Shown: positions 1-11,770, counted from the stretch's first letter. The stretch: 64,000 nt of DNA from Symbiodinium natans (GCA_905221605.1 CAJNDS010002527.1:129501-193500), one strand, 5' to 3'. The notes: a model not told the origin generated them from the sequence alone. Numbers and translations: made by a program.

Positions 1-54
1 TAACAAGCCTTTAAACCTAAATCAGGCAGCACTACAGCACATGATGTAACAAGA

Positions 55-175
55 AACCCTAAACCCTAAACCCTAAACCCTAAATCCTAAATCCTAAACC
101 CTAAACCCTAAACCCTAAACCCTAAACCCTAAACCCTAAACCCTAAACCCTAACCATAAACCCTAAACCCTTTAA
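55..175. repeat. telomere-type (CCCTAAA)n block
   Basis: About sixteen CCCTAAA heptamers with occasional variants (CCTAAAT, AACCATA). The block is followed by ordinary sequence on both sides, so it is interstitial rather than a chromosome end. Confidence 0.9.
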
Positions 176-1730
176 GCCTAAATCAGGCGTTGCAAGCACA
201 TCTCAGGTGCTAGCTGCCCGCATCGCCCTCAGCCACGAGTCTGCGCGCGTAGCCCTGCTGCTCCATGAGCCGCGGCCCTGGGGGACATGTCGTTTCAGCT
301 TCTAACCCTAAACCCTGAACCCCAAACCCTAAACCCTAAACCCCGGGCTTCTGACCCTAAACCCTGAACCGCAAGCCCTAAACTCTAGGGTTTTGGGGGG
401 GGGGTTTTGTGGGAGCTTCGGGTGCTTCGATTTTCTGGGCACCTGACCCCCCCTCAAGTCACTGAAGCCTTCAGATTGAAATAAGATTGCACCCAAGGCT
501 CCTTGAGCCATGAAGTTTCCAAGCCTCCTAAACCCTGGGGCACGAAATCGATTGGGCTTCGGGCTTAGGGCTTAGGGTTTAGGGTCTAGGGTTTAGCGTT
601 TAGGGGTCGGTGGGGCAGCATTGTGAAGCACGGTGCGCGCCTTAAAAGGTAGATGGTGTTTCTGGGTGCAGCGCCCACTGACCAACACGCAATAATTTCC
701 AAGAACTCTAAAGCCTCGAAAAAACTCAAAGCCGTAAACAGAAAATGCCCTAAATCTTAAGTTCAGTCCTTCACACCCCCCACCCCGCCTCCCCCCCCTC
801 CCCTTTGAAACCGCATCCTGAACCCCGAACCCTAAGCCCCCCCATAGGGTTTAGGGTTCAGGGTTTCGGGTTTAAGGTGTAGGCGTAGGGTTTAAGGTGT
901 TCAGGGTTTAGGGTCTGGCTTGAGCTCCACAACCCGAAGCCTTTCCTGGGAGGCGCAGAAGTATACACACATGTATATATGAGCGCCTGCCAAAATTATG
1001 TTTCTTGAAGCCAGTACTACGGTGGACACGAGTTGTTGCGAACATCAGCAAACCATGGAAAGCGATATGGGCCCCACCTAAAGCGATAACCTTAGTTACC
1101 ACATTTCAACCTGTTTTGCTTGATGTGGTCCCGCAGTCCCATAGTATGTAAAGCGATATGGGCCCCACGTAAAGCGATAACGTGGTATCCCGCGACCTCG
1201 CACCGTGAAAGTGATTTTGTCCGACGCTCATATATATTTATAATACACATATATATATATATGTCCAAACATATACTCTGTGTGTGTGTGTGTGTGTTTT
1301 ATGAGTGTGTGTGTATTTCTATATATACCCCCCGCCCAATAGCACGTTTGACGTTCTCAGGTCAGGCTTTGGGGTTTGGGTTTAGTGTGGCGCCGACAGT
1401 TCACAGCTAGCCCTGAAAACACCCATGGGGTGGAGGTGGCGGCGCACGGCCAAGCAGCAACGGCGGGGCCGCGGCCGCACAGTCGGATGCCCGGCTTGCT
1501 CCAAGGGCTTCAGGGGTGTAGCGTTTAGGGTTTAGACTGGGGGAAGGAGGAAAGGGTGTTTTGTGATGTTGGCTGTGCACCACAAGTCGCCCGGATCCGA
1601 TGTCCTCAGGCAAAGCCCAAACCTCGCACCCCGAAAAGCCAACCTAAGCAGCAACAAAAAGACAACCCTCAACGCCAAACCCTAAACCCCAAACCCTAAA
1701 CCCTCAGACGCTGGTTCAACTTCGCCCCAC

Positions 1731-1731
<1 letters not shown>
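176..1731. other. gene-free repeat-rich stretch
   Basis: No convincing gene. It holds scattered single telomere heptamers in both orientations, a (TA)n/(TG)n tract near 1,240-1,310, and a 32-bp direct repeat containing AAAGCGATATGGGCCCCAC at 1,059-1,090 and 1,150-1,181. Open frames here are under 100 codons, many are built from translated telomere repeats, and they lack domain-like composition. Confidence 0.7.

Positions 1732-1774
<43 letters not shown>
1732..1774. repeat. poly(C) tract, 43 C
   Basis: An uninterrupted run of 43 C on the plus strand. Its length may be unreliable because homopolymers are prone to assembly error. Confidence 0.9.
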
Positions 1775-1776
<2 letters not shown>

Positions 1777-1854
1777 AGGCGGCTCGCGAGGCGCTCGCGA
1801 TGTCCCTGGGGCGCTGGGAACTCCGAGGTCCTTCGTTGGGAATTTGGGTTCGAG

Positions 1855-1970
1855 GGGTTCGAGGGGCTCGAGGGGTTCGAGGGGCTCGAGGGGCTCGAGG
1901 GGTTTAGGGTTTGGGGTTAAGGGTTTAGGGTTTAAGGGTTTAGGGTTTAGGGTTTAGGGTTTAGGGTTTA
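1855..1970. repeat. GAGGGGTTC/GAGGGGCTC repeats grading into (TTTAGGG)n
   Basis: About five 9-bp units (CGAGGGGTT or CGAGGGGCT) run straight into TTTAGGG heptamers. The gradation suggests that variant repeats arose next to a telomere-type block. Confidence 0.8.
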
Positions 1971-2520
1971 CCCCTGGACTCAGAATGGCCCCAAACCTGT
2001 TTTTTTTTGATAGTAGATGTCCTTAGAAACTTATGCGCGGGCTTGTAGTATAAAGCCTACAGAGTGGGGCGCTTGCGGTTCAGGGCTTGGGGTTTGTTGT
2101 TTAGGGCTAGCTAGGGCTCTTCGCTCAGGGATCTGGGTGTTGAGATTCCGTTTTTTGTGCTTAGGGCTAGCTATAGGGCTCAGGGTTTGCGCAGCAAGTG
2201 GCGCCTTTTGGTCTCAGATGTTAAGCCCACAAGCTGGGATATCCCCTTCTGGTTGGTGTCCTTCGGCCCTCTGGTTTAGAGTTTTGGTTTTTGATCCCCG
2301 CCCACCCCCGCAAGCCACCTAAACACGTCAAGAGAAGCATTCAAGTTTAGGGTTTAGGGTCAGGAGTATGAGACACAGACTGTAAACACTAGAGACGTTT
2401 GGGGTTGCTGAGCTTTCAAGCCTCAACCCCTCAACCCTACGCCCCAGGCCACACCTCACAAGCCCCAATTTTTCCGTAAACCCTACAGTAAACCCTACAA
2501 ACCCCACAACCCCACAACCC
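1971..2520. other. gene-free stretch
   Basis: Mixed sequence with single TTTAGGG/CCCTAAA copies and short open frames only. I see nothing supportable as a gene. Confidence 0.6.
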
Positions 2521-2525
2521 CACAA

Positions 2526-2650
2526 CCCCTAAACCCTAAACCCTAAACCCTAAACCCTAAACCCTAAACCCTAAACCCTAAACCCTAAACCCTAAACCCT
2601 AAACCCTAAACCCTAAACCCTAAACCCTAAACCCTAAACCCTAAACCCTT
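2526..2650. repeat. telomere-type (CCCTAAA)n block, near perfect
   Basis: About seventeen tandem CCCTAAA units with almost no variants, among the least decayed blocks in the window. It is flanked by CCCCACAAC repeats on the left and unrelated sequence on the right. Confidence 0.95.
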
Positions 2651-3214
2651 CCCTTAAAGACCGACTGGCACGCCATGGAGGCCTCCTGGAGCGCTGGGCG
2701 GAGTCCGCGCAGCAGCCGCCCGATCTCAACCCTAAACCCCAAACCCCAAACGCTAAACCCCAAACCCTAAACCCCAAGCCCTAACCCTAAATTCGAAACC
2801 TGATTATACCCTAGGCCAGGCTTGCTGAAGATTCGGGTTCGGTTTTGCTAGCCCCTTGGGGAGAGCGGATGTTGGCTTCTTTTTGGGGTGTAGGGTTTTG
2901 GGTTTTGGGTTTCTGGCCCACTTACAGGGGATGATCGTATACCACCCTCAAAAGGTACTACATCGGAGCTTCTAGGCAGGGTTTAGGGTTGGGGTAGCTT
3001 GGGGAGGTTTTAGTGACCAGGCCCTTATTCCCGTTTTTAGATTTTGAATTCCTTACAGGCCCCTTTAAACCAAAATGGCACACTTTTTGTTCCTGAGTTC
3101 TCTTGGGTCTAGGCAATGTCATAGTTGGAGCAAGGCTGAGTCGAGCAGAGATTGGGGGTGGCAGCAAGACTGCTTCAGCCAACACCCAACATTCTACCTC
3201 TGTAAGGAGGGAGG

Positions 3215-3290
3215 GGTTTAGGGTTTAGGGTTCAGGGTTTAGGGTTTAGGGTTTAGGGTTTAGGGTTTAGGGTTTAGGGTTTAGGGGGGA
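3215..3290. repeat. telomere-type (TTTAGGG)n block
   Basis: About ten units, in opposite orientation to the block at 2.5 kb, so neighbouring blocks cannot derive from one simple telomere. Confidence 0.9.
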
Positions 3291-3486
3291 CAAAGGGAGG
3301 TTTTCACCTCCCAAACCCATCCAACACCCGACTTAAAGCTCTCTACCCTCGACTCCAAGCTCTAAATCCCCAATCGAACCAACCCTAAACCCTAAACCCT
3401 AAACCCTAAACCCTAAACCAAGGAAGCCCTAAGCCCTCATAATTCAATGACGCAAACCTTCAATAAACCCTACCTGGACCCTAAGA

Positions 3487-3610
3487 GTATGTAAACAAGT
3501 AGCCCAAAACCCCTTAAAAAGGGCAATTACTTTACGTAGTTTGGCCCTACCTTGAGTATGTAAAAAAGTAGCCCACAACCCTTAAAGGCCATTACTTCAC
3601 ATATTCTTGG
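3487..3610. repeat. ~50-bp direct repeat, two diverged copies
   Basis: Two copies of a segment beginning GTATGTAAA(C/A)AAGTAGCCCA and containing a TTAAAGGCCATTACTT-like core, starting about 70 bp apart. Function unknown. Confidence 0.6.
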
Positions 3611-3656
3611 GGGGTGTTGATACACCCTAAGCCCCTACATCTGCCATTATTTTACC

Positions 3657-3762
3657 CTGAACCCTAAACCCTAAACCCTAAACCCCAAACCCCAAACCCT
3701 AAACTAAACCCTAAACCCTAAACCCTAAACCCTAAACCCTAAACCCTAAACCCTAAACCCTT
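3657..3762. repeat. telomere-type (CCCTAAA)n block
   Basis: About fourteen heptamers with some AAACCCCA variants in the left part. Confidence 0.9.
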
Positions 3763-3889
3763 TACATATTTACAATTTTGAAACTCTCAAGATCGAAGCC
3801 TTGATCCCGAGACCCAGTCGAGGTTGCGAACTGAGCGGTGGCTCGATGAAAAGCGGCACACGGAGAAGGTGCAGGCCCGGACCCTACTT

Positions 3890-3962
3890 GGGTTTAGGGT
3901 TTAGGGTTTAGGGTTTAGGGTTTAGGGTTTAGGGTTTAGGGTTTTGGGTTTTGGGTTTTGGG
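3890..3962. repeat. telomere-type (TTTAGGG)n block ending in TTTTGGG variants
   Basis: Eight to nine TTTAGGG units followed by three TTTTGGG variants. It lies about 130 bp from the oppositely oriented block at 3.66-3.76 kb. Confidence 0.9.
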
Positions 3963-4431
3963 ATTCTTGGAGGTTCATGCGTAGTTATAAGTAGGGTTGT
4001 AAAGTATGGTAACTAATGATTCTTCAAACCCCTCACTTCGGGTACTTATAACCCTACTTAGAACTACCAATGAACCCAGGTAAAACCCCGCTCACATGAG
4101 GTAGGGTCAAAATTACTGTTCTCGGTGAGTTCATTTTTTGTTCCCCTCTTGCCGACTGGTTTGTGCTTATGTGGTTCAGGGTGGGTACCCACCCTGGTAT
4201 GGGCTAGAGGGGGAGGGACATGCTCGTAATTGTCGGCGCTTTGGAACACGAAGAAGATACGCGGCTACACAGCAACGCCAAATAGAGGATGGCGAACCTG
4301 GAGGGAATGGGGGTGGGGGGCCCAGGGCCCGGGAACCCGGGATCATGTGTGGGGTGTCTTTTTTGGGGATAGCAATCCTACTTCGTACAGCAGCTGGCAT
4401 AAGCACAAGCATCGTAGCGACAATGCTACTC

Positions 4432-4665
4432 GTAGTAATACCAGTGCTAGGAGTAATAATAATAACAACAATAGTAATAATAATAACAACAATAGTAATA
4501 ATAACAACAATAGTAGTAGTAATAATAATAATAACAGTAGCAATAATGGTAATGACAACAATAGTAATAACAACAATAGTAACAATCATAACAACAATAG
4601 TAATAATAATAACAACAATAGTAAGAATAATCACAACAATAGTAATGGTAATCATCACAATCGCA
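4432..4665. repeat. (AAT/AAC)n trinucleotide microsatellite
   Basis: About 230 bp of interleaved AAT, AAC and AGT triplets (AATAATAACAACAATAGT-like higher-order units). Every frame is open, giving poly-Asn, poly-Ile or poly-Leu. This explains the long apparent ORFs on both strands between 4.1 and 4.8 kb. Confidence 0.9.
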
Positions 4666-6059
4666 AGAGCAGCTGTATGAAACCTACGGAGGGCTTGCCC
4701 AGAGTAAGGAGCCACGGCCCTTCGAAAAACGAAAGTCCACAGATCAAACGTTAGTCTCAACTCTACACCTGGACAAGACACCCAATGTGTTGTAGGGTTT
4801 AAGGTTTCGTGTCATAGGGTTTAAAGCCCTACCTAGAGTATCTCTGTACCTTACTTATAATAACGAAGACGATGTCTTTCTTGAAGGCGTATGTAGGACT
4901 CGCGATGCAACCTCGAAGCCTCAAACGTCAAGAGCCCCACATCGCCCAGGATTTGCAGCGCCGAGCGTCGGCTGTCCGCCGAATGGTGGCCGACAGCACA
5001 GGCCTCCTTTCCTTGATCCTACTTGGAGGTTCATGGTACTTACTAACCAATTATAACTGGGCTTATAACCCACTAGTACACTATGTTCTTTTCAGCAGTT
5101 CAGGGTTGCGCCGGGGGGGCGGAGCGGTTAGACTCTGGAGCTGCGCTCAGTTCTCAGGGTTCAGGGTCTAGGATAGGAGACCTGAGCCGCAGCGATGAGG
5201 TACTTTCTCCACGCTGGTCCTTCAATCTTGGCGCAACGCAGTGTGCGCGGCGCTCGGGGGTGAACAAGTGCCGGGCTTATCAAGAGGTTAGGGCGGTTAG
5301 GATTTATGGCTGATAAGGCTTCGGGGCTTCGGGGTTTACGGTTTAGGGTTTAGGGTTAGGGTTTAGTGTTTAGGGCCAAAAGCGACCTCAAAGTGACCAA
5401 ATCCAAAAGGCGAAAACTCGGGAATTGTAGGCTCCGGCCTGGTCCTGTTTTGATTTCGCGCACGCGCTGGCCGAGCCACCCTAGATCCTTGCCATCAAAA
5501 GTATTCCTTGAACCCTCCGCCCTAAACCCTAAAACCCTCGGCATCCCGAAGCCCCCGAGATCCCAGCACCCAAACACCCAGGCCCGAAGCCCGAACACCC
5601 CCCTCAAATCTCCCTAAAACCCTACTGTTTAGGGTTTAGGGTTTGGGGTTTAGGGTCCCTCAGACCCCCTACCCTAAACCCCTCAAAACCGGCCGAGGCG
5701 TCCTGCGCCAGGAGCGCCGCCGGCACCTGACCTCGGTTGCCTTGGCTTCAGGCGCTCTGACAGGGGCAGCCAGGGTTAGGGTTTAGGGTTCAGGGTTCAG
5801 GGTTCAGGGTTCAGGGTTTAGGGCGTCTCGCCGCGCAGCGGCAGTAAGTGCCATGTGTAAATGGCGCCCCTACACACCCAGGGGGTGTGGGGGGGCGGCA
5901 TGTCACGCGAAGGCATCTGTTTTGAATGTAATCCAACAATTTTCATTGGTGCTGGTTCCTTTCTCCCACCCGCTGTGAGCTTTCACAGGCCACAACCCAA
6001 ACCACTACCATTTAGGGTTTAGGCTGTCGCTCTCAATTCCCACCATCACGAACGCTTCA

Positions 6060-6182
6060 CATCAGGGGGGGGCCAGGTTGGGGGAGCCAAGGAAGGGGGG
6101 GAAATGGGAGGGGGGGAAGAAGAAGGGGGGGGGCGGGGTCGGGAGGGTTAGGGGGGGAGGGGGGAAATGTAGGGGGCTTTCC
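6060..6182. repeat. G-rich purine tract
   Basis: Plus strand strongly enriched in runs of four to nine G separated by A/AA, with potential for G-quadruplex or triplex structure. No coding signal. Confidence 0.7.
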
Positions 6183-6421
6183 GGCAGGCGGGGTGAAAAT
6201 CATGATTGATGTCGTCGGGTTCCTAAGGCTAAGAATCGCAGAAGTGGGGTCTGTCCTAAGCAGATGGAGTTTGCGGCAGATAGAGTTTGGGACTTCATAT
6301 ATATATATATACATATGAGTATGGGGGGTTTAGGGTTTTTAGGATTTAGGATACTTCGCTAGCCTATATGACAGCAGGACCTGGCATGGCCACGGCAAGA
6401 AGCTACAAACGAGCCTAGGCT

Positions 6422-6490
6422 TAGGGTTTAGGGTTTTAGGGTTTAGGGTTTAGGGTTCAGGGTTTAGGGTTTAGGGTGTAGGGTTTACAT
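6422..6490. repeat. telomere-type (TTTAGGG)n block
   Basis: Eight to nine units with small variants (TTCAGGG, TGTAGGG). Confidence 0.85.
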
Positions 6491-6725
6491 AACAGTGCCG
6501 GACAGAGTCGCCACCAGACGGCATTCGCAGTTTTCAGTAGCATGGTGGTAGCTAGCTAGTGGCAGTCCTCAAACATTTCGCGCCCAAATCAGACACCACA
6601 CTTGTACACGTATCTTTTCATGAGCTGAACATGACGCGTCAACCGTAAGAAGCCGCTGGCAGGTCTTGACGCAACGGGCCGGAGGCGCAACTTGGCCTCA
6701 GAGGTGAGTAGCGCTCTGCAGGAAG

Positions 6726-6810
6726 GTTTAGGGTTTAGGGTTTAGGGTTTAGGGTTTAGGGTTTGGGTTTAGGGCTTAGGGCTTAGGGTTTAGGGTTAGG
6801 GTTTAGAGTT
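6726..6810. repeat. telomere-type (TTTAGGG)n block
   Basis: Five perfect units grading into GCTTAGG and TTAGGG variants. Confidence 0.85.
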
Positions 6811-7286
6811 CGGGTTCGGAGAAGGTGCCGTGTTTGAAGATTTCTGGCCCCAAAAACGTCGGGCTTACAGCAATATTGGGCGGCCCAGGTTTCATCTTGT
6901 CACACTGGCAGCAGCTGGCGATCGAGACGCGGCAGGCCAGGGCCGAAATTCCCTAAAACTTGTGCCCCGGATGCCTATGCGGGAGTTTCCGAAATTGGGG
7001 AAACCTTCTTGGGGTCCTTATCAGAAGGGACTCCCACTATGTGGGGGTTTAAATTGATTAGGGGCCCCCTGTTTTCCTAAACCCCCATATGTCTCCCGCT
7101 TCGCCTTTTTAGGGAGGCCCTTGGGGTAGTTCACATCTTCCTTCTTGGGCCTGTAGAGGATCATATTCAGGAATATGTTCCCAACAGGGCTTCAGGGGCA
7201 CCGCTTTCGAGCCTTTGCTCTCCATTCTTGCAAGGGCCTGCAAGACTGTAGAGCCCCTAAACCCAGTGGGCCCTAGACCCTTTAGA

Positions 7287-7395
7287 CCCTAAACCCAGAA
7301 CCCTAAACCCTAAACCCTAAACCCTAAACCCTAAACCCTAAACCCTAAACCCTAAACCCTAAACCCTAAACCCTAAACCCGAACCCTAAGCCCTG
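7287..7395. repeat. telomere-type (CCCTAAA)n block
   Basis: About thirteen nearly perfect CCCTAAA units, then decayed copies. Confidence 0.9.
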
Positions 7396-8073
7396 AATGA
7401 ACCCTCAGCGGACGTCCCAAGCCCGTGTGTGAAGGCGCGAGCCGACATGCGGAGCCGAAGGGACACTTGGGAGCACGTTTTGGCTAGGTAGGCTTTTGGG
7501 ACATTTTGGAATACTCCTGGTTTAGGGTTCAGGGTTTAGGGTTTAGGGTTTAGGGCTACTAGGTCGGCCCTTCTTGCGACATTTTGTATTTTCCCCTATT
7601 GGGCGAAAAGAGGGCCATCCTAGAGTGGGTGTCTAAGTCCCACCTTCAGGAAGTTGCAGGGTGCCTTGCAGAATCTGAGGGTTTAGGGTTTAGGGTGTAG
7701 GGTTTAGGGTTTAGGGTTTGGAGATCCTTAACATGGCTTATTAAGGGATGTTCCTTATATAAGGGGCATTGGGCTCTTTGGGAAAACCTAATACGGCGTA
7801 ACCCTGCACCTGACACTGATTGGGAAGAAGGCAACCTTAAACCCCATGATTCGGCCTTCTAAACCTCAAACTCCCTATTTACAGAGTCAAGCCGTAGCTT
7901 GCTCCTAGTTAAGCCCTAGCCCTGACTGGGGTTTCAGGTTTAGGGTTTAGGGTAAGGGTTCAAACCCTAAACCCTAAATCCTTTCACTGTTCAATCCGGC
8001 TCCTAACTAACCCCGAAGAAGGCCCCAGCGCCTAGAGCTTTGTGTTTAGGGCGGATATCCTTACTGTTGGTAC

Positions 8074-8162
8074 GTAGGGAATGAGGGAATGAGGTGCCCT
8101 ATATCCCCCTATATATACCCTTTGAGGCATGACATAGGGTACCTCATTCCCTCATTCCCTAC
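8074..8162. repeat. long inverted repeat (hairpin), possible MITE
   Basis: The left arm (8,074-8,101) and right arm (8,134-8,162) pair over about 28 bp with one mismatch; the core is TAGGGAATGAGGGAATGAGG. The ~32-bp spacer is AT-rich (TATATATA). No obvious target duplication or protein. It resembles a very small foldback element, but that is inference. Confidence 0.75.
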
Positions 8163-8413
8163 TAGCCAAGAGTAAGTATCTCAGAAGCCTCGACACTTTT
8201 GCCTCCAAAGCCTCTCACTCCAGATTCTGCCGAACCCTTCAGGGCTGCAGATTTGCGGGCTACACCCAAAACCCTAAACCCTAAACTGTTAAGGCAGGGG
8301 AGGATGTAGGGCAGGCCCTGTCCCCCGCCCCACCACGCCTTCCAAACCGGAGACGCTTAGGAGGGGATCCGCCAGCTTTGCAAAGGCGGATTCGGGTTTC
8401 AGGGCTCTAGGAT

Positions 8414-8452
8414 TTTCAGGGTTTAGGGTTTAGGGTTTAGGGTTTAGGGTTT
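8414..8452. repeat. telomere-type (TTTAGGG)n block
   Basis: About five units. Confidence 0.8.
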
Positions 8453-8618
8453 AATGAGGGTTGAGGGTTTCAGGGATTTAGGATTTGCGGGCTTGGAGCT
8501 TCAGGATCAGGGGTTTAGAGTTTGAGAGGCTAGGGCGCTGCAGGCCAGCTTGGGCCAGGGCCATTTTTAGGGTTTAGGGTTTAGGGTTTACCTGTGGAGG
8601 TGTTGGTGTCAGGGGCGG

Positions 8619-8620
<2 letters not shown>

Positions 8621-8650
<30 letters not shown>
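8621..8650. repeat. poly(G) tract, 30 G
   Basis: Thirty consecutive G, then A and six more G. It mirrors the poly(C) tract at 1.73 kb on the opposite strand. Confidence 0.9.
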
Positions 8651-8651
<1 letters not shown>

Positions 8652-9624
8652 GGGGGGTTCAAGTTTTCTTCGGTGGCCCAAGCAAGGGGACCTTGTTTCA
8701 AGGAACCGCCCCTATGTCGCCTATGTCTTGTTGCCCATGTCAGATTCTCAGATGTGCAGTAAGAGTTGTGTGCTTTTGGAGCCAGGGTTTAGGGTTTAGG
8801 GTTTAGGCTTTAGGGTGTGCTTTAGGAGCCAGGGTTTGAGGTCCCAGCGAGACATGATAGTGGCGAAGCAACAAGGAAGCAGCGAACATCGGAAGCTTGC
8901 AAGGCCTCATGGGCCTGCTGCAGTCAAGCCACGACGACCTCGCGGGGTCCTTGCTCATCCGCATGGTTTGGCAGTCGCCTGGGGCTCAAACAGAGGAGGG
9001 GTTTGAGCGTGGACTTGAGGGGGAATGAGGTTTAGGGTGTAGGGTTTAGGGCCCAGGGTTTAGGGATAGTCTTGGATTTTCTTGGGGTAAGGTCGGAAAG
9101 GGGGGCTGAGAAGGTTTGTGCTGGGGTTGCAGGGCGTTTGAGGGGCTTACTGCGATGGCCTGTTTGGTGTTCCACGTTCCTCGGACACAAGGCTGTTTCG
9201 GGTATTGAGGATTTCGGGCTCAATGAGCAGCACCGGTTGCCATGATTTGATCTTCACACTTTTAGCCCCCTGCTGAAGCACTTAGAGGTTTCTTCTGCGG
9301 TTTCGAACCCTATTCAAGCCGCATTTGGGTTTAAAGGGTTCAGGTGCGGCAGTTCGATCACTGGCTTCCCGAAAGCGCAAGGCTTAGCTAGCGTTTGCTT
9401 ATGGTCGAGATTAGGGACGAGGCTTTTAGGCCCTAAACCCTATAAATCCTAAACCCTCAACCCCAAACCTAAACCATAAAACCCTTTTCAGGGTTTTTGG
9501 GTGTAGGGTGTACGAGACAAACATAGCTAAGGTGGCTGTGCTCAGCGACCTCCGGCCAGGTCCGTGTGTGTTGGGCTTCGGTGCTTTTGCAAGTATGTTA
9601 GGACTATACATGTGTATAATACCG

Positions 9625-9685
9625 ACACACACATATATACATATATATATATATACACACATGAATGAATATATGTGTGTGTATC

Positions 9686-9725
<40 letters not shown>

Positions 9726-9845
9726 CATGTATGCGCATATGTATCTGCATATGTATATGTATATCAATGTATACGTTGTGAGAACTACATAAACAAAACA
9801 TAAATCAATATAAGCAAATATGAAAACAAATAAATAAATAAATAA

Positions 9846-9881
<36 letters not shown>
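9625..9881. repeat. (TA)n, (TATATG)n and (AAAT)n microsatellites
   Basis: A compound AT-rich simple-repeat region: TATATA/CACACA to 9,665, TATATG-type units about 9,688-9,765, AAAT units 9,826-9,850, then pure (TA)n to 9,881. Translated Tyr/Ile/His-rich ORFs over it are artefacts. Confidence 0.9.
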
Positions 9882-9884
<3 letters not shown>

Positions 9885-10204
9885 CCATGGACCTTTAGGT
9901 ATAATGCGATGACTTGCTTTGGGTTTTACTTCAACAGTACTAACAGTTATCAAATGAGTACTTGCGTTTTATATTATACATATTGCAACTAAAGGTACGT
10001 GTGAGAGATGTTCAGAGTTCCCAATCCTTCAAGCTAAACCCTTAAACCCTAAGAGGAAACAGCTATTCCACAAAACCCGTGAGAAGCTCCCTAACCCCTG
10101 TGGCCTTAACCCTGAGAGTTCTCAGAATTCGTCCGTAAACCTAAACCCTCGTCCCTACACCCCAAAGCGCCTCAACCTTCAAGCTATGTCATATAGAGGC
10201 CCTA

Positions 10205-11605
10205 GACTCTAAACCTTAAACCCTAAACCCCAAAACCTAAATCTAAACTCCTGCAACCCTTATAAACCCTTAAAGTTCAGGCGTGCCACTCCAGGAGGAT
10301 GCTGGCAGCTGGAGAGGGCAAATGAGCCGGATAGAAACGAGCGCAAACACAGCCTTGATCTACAGCCAGAGTTCGGAAAATCCCCTCCCCCCAGCTGGGA
10401 GAGAGGCAACCAATCCCAACCCTGGGGCCTTTGGCCTGAAGGTGAACACGCACAATGATGTTTGTGATGAATCGTGCTAGAAAAAAAGATGTCCCGTCTA
10501 TATGATGAGCGCGCTTTTGGGCCCCGAGTGCAACACTTGGCCGCACTCCTAATCTTGTTGCAGCTGCGGCTGCAATGTCTACAATGACGATGGTTGCAAA
10601 TCCCGAAGTGGTACGCTAGACCCTAAACCTTAAACCCTAAATCCCAAAACCTAAACCCTAAGCTCCTGCAACTCTCCTAAACCCTTAAAGTTCAGGCGTG
10701 CCTCTCCAGGAGGATGCTATCCCAACCCTGAGCCTTCGGCCTGAAGGTGAACACGCACGATGATGTTTGTGATGAATCGTGCTAGAAAAGAAGATGTCCC
10801 GTCTATATGATGAGCGCGCTTTTGAGCCCCGAGTGCAACACTTGGCCGCACTCCTAATCTTGTTGCAGCTGGGGCTGCAATGTCTGCAATGACGATGGTT
10901 GCAAATCCCGAAGTGGAACCCTAGATCCTAAACCTTAAAGCCCAAACCCCAAAACCTAAACCCTAAGCTCCTGCAACCCTCCTAAACCTTTAAAGTTCGC
11001 GTGCCTCTCCAGAAGGATAGCATAGTTCGGAAAATCCTCTCCGGCTGCCCTTCGCAAGAGTCAAAGAAGACATCTTCGCAAAGAGTTGCTTCAAAGCGTA
11101 GGCTGTCTGCGGCTAGCCCTGCTAAATGGTCAGCAACTTTATTGCCAATCCTAGGTACGTACGACCAATGAACCCGGATGGAGGTGTGGGTGAGTTTTTG
11201 CCACATTGCATCAAGTTTTCGGACGACGTCCTATCTATGGAGCCGCAGGGCTCAAGCAAAATGCTTCACAATATTGATGCAGTCACCTTGTATGACGACT
11301 TCCTCAATTTGACTGCGCGCAGCGTGCTCAAGCGCTTTATCAAGAGTTGCCTCGGCAACATGTATTTCAACAAACATGGAATCAGGGGAGAGGAATCCAA
11401 TCCCACCCTGGGGCCTTTGGCCTGAAGGTGAACACGCACGATGATGTTTGTGATAAATCGTTCCAAAAACCAAGATGTCCCGTCTATATGATGAGCGCGC
11501 TGGGCCCCGAATGCAACACTTGGCCGCACTCCTAATCTTGTTGCAGCTGCGGCTGCAATGTCTGCAATGACGATGGTTGCAAATCCCGAAGTGGAACCCA
11601 AAAGA
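10205..11605 (-). repeat. three partial copies of an RNase H-bearing unit with telomere-like linkers
   Basis: Three units share a ~180-bp core containing GTGAACACGCAC and CTTGGCCGCACTCCTAATC, at about 10,434-10,618, 10,739-10,918 and 11,422-11,601. The first two cores end in CCCTAAA-like linkers (about 10,619 and 10,919) that introduce a shared CTCCTGCAAC..GTGCC(A/T)CTCC segment. Unit lengths are about 410, 305 and 680 bp, so the copies differ by internal deletions. The repeat includes the decayed RNase H reading frame described separately. Confidence 0.75.
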
Positions 11606-11770
11606 CCCAAACATAAAGAACCCAATCCCATAGTCGAGTTCTCTGTCCGAAAAACGGCCTCGGCAGCCTTCGGATAAATTTTCACTCTTCCCGGGGGACT
11701 TGATCTTGAGCGAAGCGTCAAGATTCGAGCGTCAGCATGACTGTGACATGCCTTGAGAGATTGAAACATA
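10982..11770 (-). pseudogene. decayed RNase H domain of a non-LTR retrotransposon
   Basis: Three reading-frame pieces on the minus strand together look like a type I RNase H of the kind fused to plant and algal LINE reverse transcriptases. Near 11,690-11,660 a PPGRVKI motif resembles the usual domain start. At about 11,370-11,256 the pattern AEATLDKALEHA followed by EEVVIQGDC fits the conserved Glu helix and the Ds-type aspartate strand. At about 11,160-11,100 the piece WSYVPRIGNKVADHLAGLA fits the C-terminal VPRxxNxxAD motif. The pieces lie in different frames with stops between, and no reverse transcriptase is seen nearby, so this is a dead 3' fragment. The two shorter copies at 10.28-10.92 kb keep only the middle part. 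Confidence 0.65.

Noticed and set aside
1-175. True chromosome end at the window start
   Set aside because: The telomere block is short, begins after unrelated sequence, and many similar blocks occur inside the window in both orientations.
4138-4781. Long ORFs rich in Ile/Thr, Asn or Leu
   Set aside because: They translate an AAT/AAC microsatellite; several frames are open at once.
5110-5175. tRNA-like segment (GAGCGGTTAGACTC with GGGTTCAGG)
   Set aside because: The anticodon stem does not pair and the T arm is really a telomere-like repeat.
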